Source: Sandaracinaceae bacterium (GTDB lineage Bacteria; Myxococcota_A; Polyangia; Polyangiales; Houyiibacteriaceae). From it: DNA of 5,971 bases. The notes beneath the pieces are model-generated. The model was not told the origin of the DNA, did not search any database, and saw only the letters and a list, made by a program, of their open reading frames with translations. The position numbers were made by a program, and so were the translations under genes. How positions within the stretch are numbered: the stretch's first letter is position 1; each line of letters begins with the position of its first letter. Below are positions 1-5,668 of the stretch, in pieces. The stretch spans positions 1 through 5,971 of the forward strand of contig JAAZAH010000137.1 in the NCBI GenBank assembly GCA_012514415.1. Direction: 5' to 3'.

Positions 1-179
1 GCGGCGAGCTCCTCGAGGTGGCGCATCAGCGCCGGCTCGTCGAGGGAAGGCTCGATAGGAAGCTCGCCCTTATAGCGACCGCTTTCGGGGATGGTATCGA
101 AGAGCGCATCGAGCGAGGCGGCCGAAACCGTCTGGAGCATCGCTCGGATCTCTTCTTCCGTATGAGGTAAGTAGCGCAA
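1..179 (-). CDS. gcvPA: Glycine dehydrogenase (decarboxylating) subunit 1, N-terminal fragment
   Basis: This is the 5' end of the P-protein alpha subunit of the glycine cleavage system, the PLP enzyme part that decarboxylates glycine and passes the aminomethyl group to lipoylated GcvH. About 59 codons are visible and the gene runs off the left edge. The start MRYLPHTEEEIRAML, followed by SLDALFDTIPE and later LDEPALMRHLEELA, is the characteristic N-terminus of the split-type P-protein. The single-chain GcvP begins quite differently, so a gcvPB gene is expected beyond the window. The start is TTG at 179-177. It is chosen because the conserved RYLPHTEEE follows at once and a GAAGG lies about 9 bases upstream inside the end of gcvH; the next ATG would remove this conserved segment. 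The gap to the gcvH stop is 5 bases, so the genes are co-transcribed and probably translationally coupled. Family recognition is by eye. Confidence 0.88.
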   Translation of the reverse strand, partial: MRYLPHTEEEIRAMLQTVSAASLDALFDTIPESGRYKGELPIEPSLDEPALMRHLEELA

Positions 180-184
180 TGGGC

Positions 185-577
185 TCAGCCTTCGATGCTC
201 TTGATGAAGCTCTCGTACCCGGCGGCGTCGAGAAGGCCATCGAGCTGGGAGGGATCGCTCGGACGAACCAGCATGAACCAGCCTTCGCCGTAGGGATCTT
301 CATTCACGGTCTCGGGAGCCTCGTCGACGAGCGGGTTGATCTCGACGATCTCGCCGGAGATGGGGCTGAAGAGCTCGCTTACCGTCTTGACAGATTCGAT
401 GTCGCCGAAGCGCTCGTCCGCCGTCACGCTATCGCCGACGCTGGGGAGATCGACCAGCGTTACATCGCCCAGCTGATCGACCGCATAGCGCGTGACGCCC
501 ACACGGACGAGATCGCCCTCGACGCGTGCCCACTCGTGCTCTTTCGTATATTTCACATCCGTCGGGAAATCTGACAT
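185..577 (-). CDS. gcvH: Glycine cleavage system H protein (lipoyl carrier)
   Basis: GcvH is the small shuttle protein of glycine cleavage. Its lipoyl arm carries the aminomethyl group from the P-protein to GcvT and is reoxidised by lipoamide dehydrogenase in the cytoplasm. The product is 130 aa, the usual length. The N-terminal YTKEHEWARVEGD is the family signature. The segment GDIESVKTVSELFSPISGEI (residues 58-77) holds the lipoylation site, with the modified lysine at K64 in ESVKT, exactly where the family has it. The C-terminal half has the expected NEDPYGEGWFMLV. A strong Shine-Dalgarno, AAGGTAGG, spans the gcvT stop about 5 bases before the ATG, and the gap to gcvT is only 6 bases. It sits between gcvT and gcvPA, the standard operon order for the split P-protein system. 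Confidence 0.97.
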   Translation of the reverse strand: MSDFPTDVKYTKEHEWARVEGDLVRVGVTRYAVDQLGDVTLVDLPSVGDSVTADERFGDIESVKTVSELFSPISGEIVEINPLVDEAPETVNEDPYGEGWFMLVRPSDPSQLDGLLDAAGYESFIKSIEG

Positions 578-583
578 ATCGAC

Positions 584-1675
584 CTACCTTGCGCGCTTAT
601 AGAACGGTGTCTCGACGATCTTAGCGTCGATCTTCTTATTACGGATCGCGATCTCGATCGTGCGGCCGATTTCGGCAAGCTCGCTCGGGAGATAGCAGAG
701 TCCGATATTCTTATTGAGGGTCGGCGAGGGACTTCCGCTCGTCACGATGCCGCATTCATTGCCGTCCACCAATATAGGATAGCCGTTTCGCGCGATGCCG
801 CGCCCGATCATTTCGAAACCGACGAGCTTCCGCGCGGGACCGGCTTCCTTGATGGCGACGAGTGCGTCCTTACCGATGAAATCGCCTGCATTCAGCTTGA
901 CGGCGAATCCGAGGCCGGCTTCAAGCGGGTTGGTTTCCTCGCTGAGATCGTTGCCATAGAGGCGGAGTGCGGCTTCAAGTCTCAGCGTGTCACGTGCACC
1001 GAGCCCAGCGAGAAGCAAGCCCTCGCCTTCGCCCCCGGCGACGATGGCCTCCCATACCGATTCGGCATGCTCGTTCTCGACGAGGATCTCAAAGCCGTCT
1101 TCCCCGGTATAACCGGTACGCGCGGTGAGCGTGTCGGCGCCCCGAAGGGTGAGTGGTTGGATGGCGAAAGGCGCCAAGTCTTTGAGATCCGCCGCGCCGA
1201 GCGAGCTCAGGATGGAGAGCGCCTTAGGGCCTTGAAGCGCGAAAAGACAATAGCGATCGGATGCGTCCTCGAAGGAGGAGGCGCGGATGTGCTCGCGGAA
1301 ATGGGCAGCGACTTTTTCTCGATTCCCCGCGTTGCAGATGACGAGATAGCGCTCGTCTTCGAGGCGGTAAACGAGGATGTCGTCGAGGATGCCGCCATCC
1401 TCGCGGGTGATGCATGCGTAGAGCGCCTTACCGACGGTGAGGGTGGTGAGATCGTTCGTGATGAGGCGATCGAGCTCTTGAGCGGCCTCGGGGCCCTCGA
1501 TGAAAAGCTCACCCATATGGCTGACATCGAACAGCCCGGCGGCCTCACGGACGGCGGCGTGCTCGGCCTTGATGCCGGAGTATTGGACGGGCATCTCGTA
1601 GCCGGCAAAGGGCACCATACGGGCATTTTGCTCGCGGTGGAGAGCGTCGAGGGGAATCTTCTTGAGTTCAGTCAT
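584..1675 (-). CDS. gcvT: Glycine cleavage system T protein (aminomethyltransferase)
   Basis: GcvT transfers the methylene carbon from aminomethyl-lipoyl-GcvH to tetrahydrofolate and releases ammonia. At 363 aa it matches the family length (about 364 in E. coli). Visible family features are FAGYEMPVQYSGIKAEHAAV (residues 23-42), GLFDVSHMGE (47-56), the folate-pocket segment GGILDDILVYRL (94-105) with the conserved catalytic-region aspartates D98/D99, TGYTGEDGFEI (187-197), GARDTLRLEAALRLYGNDL (226-244) and the C-terminal barrel segment TSGSPSPTLNKNIGL (312-326). It is the first gene of the minus-strand gcvT-gcvH-gcvPA operon. The ATG has no recognisable Shine-Dalgarno (CTCCCCAG precedes it), so initiation may be leaderless or weak. 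The start is supported by the usual family N-terminus just after it. Operator-like repeats lie about 135-190 bases upstream. Confidence 0.97.
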   Translation of the reverse strand: MTELKKIPLDALHREQNARMVPFAGYEMPVQYSGIKAEHAAVREAAGLFDVSHMGELFIEGPEAAQELDRLITNDLTTLTVGKALYACITREDGGILDDILVYRLEDERYLVICNAGNREKVAAHFREHIRASSFEDASDRYCLFALQGPKALSILSSLGAADLKDLAPFAIQPLTLRGADTLTARTGYTGEDGFEILVENEHAESVWEAIVAGGEGEGLLLAGLGARDTLRLEAALRLYGNDLSEETNPLEAGLGFAVKLNAGDFIGKDALVAIKEAGPARKLVGFEMIGRGIARNGYPILVDGNECGIVTSGSPSPTLNKNIGLCYLPSELAEIGRTIEIAIRNKKIDAKIVETPFYKRAR

Positions 1676-1808
1676 CTGGGGAGCCGCAGAGTAGCAGGAA
1701 TCTTGAGAATTTCTATCGCGTGAATCCTAGACTTGAGACTATGGGCGAGAGGATCGTTTGGCTCCTGAATCGCCCCGTTGGGCGCTCGGAACGAAGAGAT
1801 GATGCGCA

Positions 1809-1866
1809 AGGGATGACCTAAGAGATGACCTAGGTTGTCGTCTGTGGGCGCGAGCCTGACCTAGGT
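1809..1866. promoter_or_regulatory. Tandem 12-base repeats and ACCTAGGT palindromes, possible operator for gcvT
   Basis: AGGGATGACCTA (1809-1820) is followed directly by AGAGATGACCTA (1821-1832), differing at one base. The second copy runs into the perfect palindrome ACCTAGGT (1828-1835). The same palindrome recurs at 1859-1866, exactly 31 bases later, about three helical turns. A further AGAGATGA at 1795-1802 resembles the start of the unit. The block lies upstream of gcvT on its promoter side. Helically phased identical palindromes suggest a binding site for a dimeric regulator. Which protein binds, and whether it acts on gcvT or on the divergent gene, cannot be told from the sequence. Confidence 0.4.
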
Positions 1867-2021
1867 GGCGTGTGCGGGGGTGTGTTTAGGAGCGCGGGGC
1901 TGCGTCTGCATGAGGCCCAACCTGAATGCGCCTCTGCCCGTCAACCTGAGCCCCGTTCTCGGCCCGCACGCCAAGCTGGGTCCGCCTGCGCCTGCGTTTG
2001 TGCGTTTGCGTTCATCAACCT

Positions 2022-2086
2022 GGGGCACGTTCTTGGGGCACGTTCTTGGGGCACGTTCTTGGGGCACGTTCTTGGGGCACGTTCTT
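2022..2086. repeat. Five perfect tandem copies of a 13-base unit
   Basis: The unit GGGGCACGTTCTT occurs five times head to tail with no mismatch and no spacer (2022-2034, 2035-2047, 2048-2060, 2061-2073, 2074-2086). The array ends 55 bases before the ATG of the FHA-AAA+ regulator. The absence of decay suggests recent expansion by slippage or selection on each copy. Units this short without spacers are not a CRISPR array. Each copy contains GGCACG, which resembles the -24 half of sigma-54 promoters, but the 13-base period does not give the spacing needed for a matching -12 half within the array. Confidence 0.93.
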
Positions 2087-2090
2087 TCCG
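2075..2090 (+). promoter_or_regulatory. Degenerate sigma-54-like promoter element at the end of the array
   Basis: The last 13-base copy reads GGGCACG, then TTCT, then TTCC. Against the sigma-54 consensus TGGCACG-N4-TTGC this keeps the -24 GG and the correct spacing, with mismatches at the first T and at the -13 G. The second mismatch is in a position that is usually essential, so activity is doubtful. If used, transcription would start near 2100, about 40 bases before the regulator ATG. It is noted because the downstream gene encodes a sigma-54 activator, which could be autoregulated. Confidence 0.2.
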
Positions 2091-2122
2091 CGAAAATTCA
2101 CAAAGAAGCACGATGGCCCGTC

Positions 2123-2142
2123 TGCCTCCGATAAAAGAGGCA
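2123..2142 (+). promoter_or_regulatory. Small hairpin covering the ribosome binding region of the FHA regulator gene
   Basis: TGCCTC (2123-2128) is complementary to GAGGCA (2137-2142), with the 8-base loop CGATAAAA between. The right arm contains the only Shine-Dalgarno-like GAGG (2137-2140) and the A of the ATG. The GAGG is just one base from the start codon, too close for normal use. The element could limit translation of the regulator. A 6-base stem of this kind can also occur by chance. Confidence 0.3.
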
Positions 2143-3446
2143 TGGCGCGAATCGAGGTTCTCGAGGAAATTCAGCCCCAAGCCATTCCGCTCCACTTCGC
2201 CGACGCTTCGAGCGATCCGCTCGTCTATGTCGGCGGTCCGCGAAACGGCGCCCGTCGTCGGAGACTCCGAAGAAGGCTCATTGCGGGTTCAAGCCAAGCG
2301 GCCGATCTAACGCTTCACGATCCAACCGTCTCTGCCGAACACGTTTCGCTTTGGCCGACTCCGAGAGGCGTGATGATCGAAGATCTCGGCTCGAAGAACG
2401 GCGTCTTTATCGACGGTATCCGCGTCTTCAAAGCCGAAATTTCGAGCGCGACACGCCTCGGTCTCGGCGAGAGTGAGCTCTACATCGACTTCCCATCGCC
2501 GGAGCGGCGCGCCATCGTCGCCGAATCCGCCGCCATGCGCGCGGTTTTGGAGGAAGCCGAACGTTTTGCCTCTCTTCCTTTTTCCGTACTCATTCACGGT
2601 GAAACCGGCACGGGAAAGGAGGGAATCGCTGAGCTTCTTCATCGCGTGGGGGCGCGTGCTCCGGGGCCCTTCGTCGCCGTCAACGCAGGAGGGTTCGTGC
2701 CCGAGCTCGTCGAAAGCCAGCTTTTCGGGCATGAGCGGGGTGCATTCACCGGTGCAATCGCGGCACATCGTGGCGCATTTGAACGCGCCGACGGTGGGAC
2801 GCTCTTCCTCGATGAGATCGGCGAGCTTCCGCTCAACGTACAAGCGCGGCTCCTTCGGGTGCTCGAGCGAAAGGAGATCGCGCGACTTGGCGGGGAAGAG
2901 ATAAAAAGAATCGATGTCCGGGTCGTCGCCGCCACCCATCGCGATCTCGACGCCGAGGTGCGTCGCGGAAATTTCCGTCGGGATCTCCTTTTTCGCTTGC
3001 GAGAATTGAGCCTCACGATTCCGCCGCTTCGTGAGCGTCCTGCCGATATTCTCGCTCTCGCCGCGCACTTCCTCTCGGTGCTCTCAAAAGACTGCGGACC
3101 GCGGACGCTTAGCGAAAGGGCCGAGGGCGCACTGCTCCGCCATTCCTACCCGGGCAATGCACGCGAACTTCGCAATATTCTCACTTTTGCCGTGGCTTCT
3201 ACCGCTTCGGTCACGGTGGGTGAGGAGGCGATCGTGCGGGCAATCGCCCAAGTCGGTCAGAGAGGAGCCGAGCCTCTGTCCTCCAATCATCTCCGCGAAG
3301 TTCTCGAGGTCTACGGCGGAAATCAGAGCCGGGCGGCGAGTGCCCTCGGAATGCCTCGCAGCACCTTCCGCGATCGGCTCCGCCGGGCTTCAGCCGCGGA
3401 ATCGAAGGGCGATCAAATCGAGGGCTACGCGCGCCGTCGTCTTTAG
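2142..3446 (+). CDS. Sigma-54-dependent Fis-family transcriptional activator with N-terminal FHA domain
   Basis: This is a 434-aa bacterial enhancer-binding protein that would remodel sigma-54 RNA polymerase by ATP hydrolysis. Domains in order: FHA domain, about residues 28-116 (LHDPTVSAEHVSL, DLGSKNGVFIDG); AAA+ domain, about 122-350, with Walker A GETGTGKE (153-160), the sigma-54-contacting GAFTGA (200-205), Walker B GTLFLDE (219-225), sensor I AATHRDLD (263-270), arginine-finger region FRRDLLFRL (278-286) and sensor II PGNARELRN (337-345); Fis-type helix-turn-helix, about 384-416 (GGNQSRAASALGMPRSTFRDRL). There is no receiver domain, so input is probably through Ser/Thr phosphorylation or protein binding by FHA. 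The FHA arginine that normally contacts phosphothreonine is replaced by serine (S50). The ATG at 2142 is the only usable start before the FHA domain; longer reading frames upstream translate the 13-base repeats. Its 3' end overlaps the converging glycosyltransferase gene by 57 bases. Target genes are unknown. Confidence 0.95.
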   Translation: MARIEVLEEIQPQAIPLHFADASSDPLVYVGGPRNGARRRRLRRRLIAGSSQAADLTLHDPTVSAEHVSLWPTPRGVMIEDLGSKNGVFIDGIRVFKAEISSATRLGLGESELYIDFPSPERRAIVAESAAMRAVLEEAERFASLPFSVLIHGETGTGKEGIAELLHRVGARAPGPFVAVNAGGFVPELVESQLFGHERGAFTGAIAAHRGAFERADGGTLFLDEIGELPLNVQARLLRVLERKEIARLGGEEIKRIDVRVVAATHRDLDAEVRRGNFRRDLLFRLRELSLTIPPLRERPADILALAAHFLSVLSKDCGPRTLSERAEGALLRHSYPGNARELRNILTFAVASTASVTVGEEAIVRAIAQVGQRGAEPLSSNHLREVLEVYGGNQSRAASALGMPRSTFRDRLRRASAAESKGDQIEGYARRRL

Positions 3447-4070
3447 GTTGGCGGTCTTCGAGCGCCCTCCGAGCCGCGGACGGCAGTCGGCTGGGACAAC
3501 ACGCGATGCCATCTTCGATGCGCTGGCGCGGATGGGCACCTCGAAGTTGAGGAAGAAACTATCTGAGCCAAGTTGCGCCGGATCGAAGAGGGTTCGGCGA
3601 ATCAGATACGGACCGTCGCTTTCCATCGATACGCCGTGGACCGCGAAAATAAGGGCGCGCACACCGGCGGAAAGGAGTTTACGCAGCGGACCATCCTTGC
3701 GCCGTGATTCGTAGACGCTGGTGACGAGATCCGCGCCTTCGCGCGCAGCAAAAAGCCTGCCAATCGTTTCTGGGGGCAACTGTCCGTCGCCTGGTAGAAA
3801 TGTGAGGTATTCGCCCTCGGCCAGCGCGGCGCCGGTTTTGAGCGCTGCACCGATCCCGCGATTCGTCTCATGGCGAGTAAAACGCGTCTTCGCGGACGGA
3901 AGAATGGAGCGCGCAACATGGAGGCTTTTGTCGGCTGACCCATCGTCGACGAAGATGAGCTCCCACCGGAAGGGAGCTGCATCGAGGTATTCGACAAGCT
4001 CCGTGAGCACACGCTCGAGGTTCGCCTCCTCGTTGAAAACGAAAAGAACGATCGAAACTTCGGGCTTCAT
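3390..4070 (-). CDS. Family 2 glycosyltransferase (dolichyl-phosphate-mannose-synthase-like)
   Basis: This 226-aa cytoplasmic glycosyltransferase has the GT-A fold and would move a sugar from a nucleotide donor to a lipid phosphate or glycan acceptor. The N-terminus VSIVLFVFNEEANLERVL (5-22), the nucleotide-binding ELIFVDDGSADKS (37-49, DDGS at 42-45), NRGIGAALKTGAALAEGEY (70-88) and FLPGDGQLPPE (91-101) follow the GT2 layout. DGQ stands where the metal-binding DXD motif usually is, a variant also found in this subgroup. The C-terminal PRLGGRSK (198-205) is the typical dolichyl-phosphate-mannose-synthase-like tail, which supports the stop at 3390. No transmembrane segment is apparent, so it lacks the membrane extension of some relatives. 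Its ATG overlaps the stop of the upstream acyltransferase gene (ATGA), so the two are translationally coupled. Its 3' end overlaps the FHA regulator by 57 bases tail to tail. Donor and acceptor cannot be deduced. Confidence 0.9.
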   Translation of the reverse strand: MKPEVSIVLFVFNEEANLERVLTELVEYLDAAPFRWELIFVDDGSADKSLHVARSILPSAKTRFTRHETNRGIGAALKTGAALAEGEYLTFLPGDGQLPPETIGRLFAAREGADLVTSVYESRRKDGPLRKLLSAGVRALIFAVHGVSMESDGPYLIRRTLFDPAQLGSDSFFLNFEVPIRASASKMASRVVPADCRPRLGGRSKTANLKTTARVALDLIALRFRG

Positions 4071-4588
4071 TGGGTGCGTTCTCGGAGGATGCGCGCGGGG
4101 TTGCCGGCGGCAATGTGAAATGGCGGGACGCTCCTCGTCACCACCGAGCCCGCACCGATGATCGCACCCTCTCCGATCCGAACACCGGGAAGGAGCACGC
4201 TCCCGACGCCAATATCTGCAACGTCTTCGACGACGACTTCAGCGAAGCGCAAGGGTGCGCGGATGATGGGCGTATCGCGCGCTGGCTCTTCATGGACCGA
4301 CGTGAGAATTTTTACGTGGGGACCGAGCCCAACTTCGCGCCCAATCTGGATGCCGCCGGCAGCGTGAAGAAAACACGCTTGGCCGATCCACGATCCATCG
4401 CCGATCACGAGTCGGTTTTTGTAGTAGCCCTTCAGCATCGTCTCGTGACCGATGTAAACGCCGTCGCCGATCTCGACATTTTCGGGATGAAAGACGCGCA
4501 CGCCGTCTTCGATGATCACGCCCTCGCCGAGGCGGGCGAGTTCCTCGGGCACGAACCTTCCTGTGCCGTGAGTCCGAAAGCGCTGCAT
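4067..4588 (-). CDS. Acyltransferase with left-handed beta-helix hexapeptide repeats (WbbJ/maltose acetyltransferase-like)
   Basis: The 173-aa product is a trimeric-type O-acyltransferase, probably using acetyl-CoA on a sugar. Hexapeptide turns are clear: VIIEDGVRVFHPENVEIGDGVYIG (24-47), LVIGDGSWIGQACFLHAAGGIQIGREVGLG (60-89), VVVEDVADIGVGSVLLPGVRIGEGAIIGAGSVVT (118-151), then the closing PPFHIAAGNPARILRER (155-171). H99 in ILTSVHEEPARD is the likely catalytic histidine by analogy with the maltose acetyltransferase group. The start is uncertain. ATG 4588 matches where relatives begin (MQRFRTHGTGRF), but has no Shine-Dalgarno. An in-frame ATG at 4624 has GAGG 3 bases upstream and would add 12 residues. 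Frames extending further run into oxyR on the other strand and are spurious. It is coupled to the glycosyltransferase by ATGA, suggesting joint synthesis and modification of a surface or lipid-linked glycan. It is divergent from oxyR. Confidence 0.9.
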   Translation of the reverse strand: MQRFRTHGTGRFVPEELARLGEGVIIEDGVRVFHPENVEIGDGVYIGHETMLKGYYKNRLVIGDGSWIGQACFLHAAGGIQIGREVGLGPHVKILTSVHEEPARDTPIIRAPLRFAEVVVEDVADIGVGSVLLPGVRIGEGAIIGAGSVVTRSVPPFHIAAGNPARILRERTQ

Positions 4589-4711
4589 CCGGCGGAGATT
4601 ATCAGCATGAGCCGAAGAGCGCATCGACCTCGAGTGCGCGGAGCGAAATTGTCGCATCCTCGCGAAAGTCGAGGTGTCTCGTGAGGCCGATTGGATTACG
4701 ATCGTCTCAAG
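4589..4711. promoter_or_regulatory. Divergent promoter region between the acyltransferase gene and oxyR
   Basis: About 120 bases separate the two divergent genes, a typical setting for a LysR-type autoregulatory site. It contains the inverted pair ACCTCGA (4627-4633) and TCGAGGT (4669-4675), with 35 bases between the arms, and a repeated GCGAAA (4643-4648 and 4662-4667). No clear match to the four-part E. coli OxyR site is visible, nor a convincing -35/-10 pair. The assignment rests on position only. Part of the left side would be coding if the acyltransferase starts at 4624. Confidence 0.35.
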
Positions 4712-5668
4712 ATGGATCTCTCGCAGATCACGCTGACGCAGATGCGATACGCGATCGCCATCGCGGAGACCGGGAGCTTCAAGGCGGCCGCTGAACGCTG
4801 CTTTGTATCGCAATCGGGGCTCAGCATGCAGGTGATGAAGCTCGAGGAGCTCCTCGGCGTTCGGCTCTTTGATCGGAGCAAAAAGCCAACGCTCATCACG
4901 AGCGAAGGCGAGGGTGCACTCGCGCAGATGCGGGTGATCCTCCGCGAGCTCGAGCGCCTCGGTCGGATCGTCGAAGAAGAGGATGAGCCGTCCGGAATCT
5001 TTCGCCTCGGCGTGATCCCGAGTCTTGCTCCGACATTGATCCCGCTGTTTCTCTCCGATTTCATGGCGCGTTACCCCCGCGTCGAACTCAAAATCGAGGA
5101 GCTCCGTACCGAGGAAATCATCGATCACCTCCTCCGCGACACCCTCGATGCTGGCCTCGCCGCCATCCCGCTTCTAGAGAGCGGCCTCCGCGAAATCTCC
5201 CTCGCACACGAGCGCCTCTTTGCTTATCTCCCGCCTGGCGATCCACTCCTCGAAAAAAAGCGCATCCGCCAAGGCGAACTGCACGATCGGCCGCTCTGGA
5301 TGCTGTCCGAGGGGCATTGTTTCCGGAACCAAGTCCTCAGTTTTTGCGAGACCGCCGCGGCTCAGTCCGAGAGCGACGGAGTCGATTTCGAAAGCGGTAG
5401 CTTCGAGACGATTGTCCGCCTCGTCGATCGGGGCATGCGGGCCACGCTCCTTCCCGCGATGGTCGCGCATTCACTCCCCGAACCGCGGCGCGAAGCTCAG
5501 CTCCGTCGCTTCGTCGATCCCGAGCCCGTCCGGGAGATCGGCCTTGTCACCGCGCGCGAAGACCTCCGCCGCGGTGTGACTGAGGCCCTGGCGGCGAGCC
5601 TCATCGAAGCGATGAAGCCGATCCTAGGCGGAGAGCCGAGTCGAATGAAGATCCTTGAGCCGCGCTGA
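4712..5668 (+). CDS. oxyR: LysR-family peroxide-sensing regulator, OxyR
   Basis: OxyR senses hydrogen peroxide by forming a disulfide and then activates antioxidant genes. From the ATG at 4712 the protein is 318 aa. It begins with a LysR winged helix-turn-helix (residues 5-63: QMRYAIAIAETGSFKAAAER, FVSQSGLSMQVMKLEELLGV, RLFDRSKK). A linker helix follows, then the regulatory domain (about 95-300; FRLGVIPSLAPTLIPLFL). The diagnostic feature is EGHCFRNQVLSFC: C203 and C212 are nine positions apart in the same context as the E. coli redox pair C199/C208. The later GSFETIVRLVDRGMRATLLPAM matches the OxyR segment after the cysteines. A TTG at 4691 is in frame, has GAGG 4 bases upstream and would add 7 residues; ATG 4712 fits the family N-terminus better but lacks a Shine-Dalgarno. 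No katG, ahpC or dps lies beside it within the window, so its targets are elsewhere. Confidence 0.9.
   Translation: MDLSQITLTQMRYAIAIAETGSFKAAAERCFVSQSGLSMQVMKLEELLGVRLFDRSKKPTLITSEGEGALAQMRVILRELERLGRIVEEEDEPSGIFRLGVIPSLAPTLIPLFLSDFMARYPRVELKIEELRTEEIIDHLLRDTLDAGLAAIPLLESGLREISLAHERLFAYLPPGDPLLEKKRIRQGELHDRPLWMLSEGHCFRNQVLSFCETAAAQSESDGVDFESGSFETIVRLVDRGMRATLLPAMVAHSLPEPRREAQLRRFVDPEPVREIGLVTAREDLRRGVTEALAASLIEAMKPILGGEPSRMKILEPR

Larger units (their letters stand above)
1676..2141. other. Repeat-rich divergent intergenic region between gcvT and the FHA regulator
   Basis: This is 466 bases with no convincing gene. From left to right it holds a 5-base-stem hairpin (CGCCC-CGTT-GGGCG, 1771-1784), tandem 12-base repeats with two ACCTAGGT palindromes (1809-1866), three copies of CAACCTG (1918, 1942, 2016), a tandem TGCGTTTG pair (1993-2008), five copies of a 13-base unit (2022-2086) and a short hairpin at the regulator start (2123-2142). 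Both strands are open in several frames across it. The predicted peptides there are low-complexity products of the repeats, resemble no family I know and have no ribosome binding sites. Promoters for both flanking genes must lie here, but I see no convincing sigma-70 -35/-10 pair. No glycine riboswitch is recognisable before gcvT. Confidence 0.75.

Noticed and set aside
1676..1860. Glycine riboswitch in the gcvT leader
   Set aside because: I looked on the minus strand for the conserved aptamer core and the tandem arrangement. Only scattered GGGGCGA and CTCTC fragments occur, without the paired architecture.
2022..2086. CRISPR array
   Set aside because: Units are 13 bases and directly adjacent with no spacers, and no cas genes are present.
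1998..2141. N-terminal extension of the FHA regulator to an upstream ATG
   Set aside because: The extra 48 residues translate the tandem array and are cysteine/arginine/lysine-rich filler. The ATG at 2142 precedes the natural N-terminus.
1865..2310. Proteins encoded on either strand across the 13-base repeats
   Set aside because: The frames are open only because the repeat lacks stops. The peptides are low-complexity 13-residue repeats with no family resemblance and no ribosome binding site, and some run into the regulator gene.
2307..3068. 253-residue minus-strand reading frame inside the FHA regulator
   Set aside because: It is fully antisense to the clear AAA+ domain and has no recognisable motif; it reflects codon bias on the coding strand.
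4589..5128. Long N-terminal extension of the acyltransferase
   Set aside because: The in-frame extension is antisense to oxyR, does not resemble any domain, and lies outside the usual family start.
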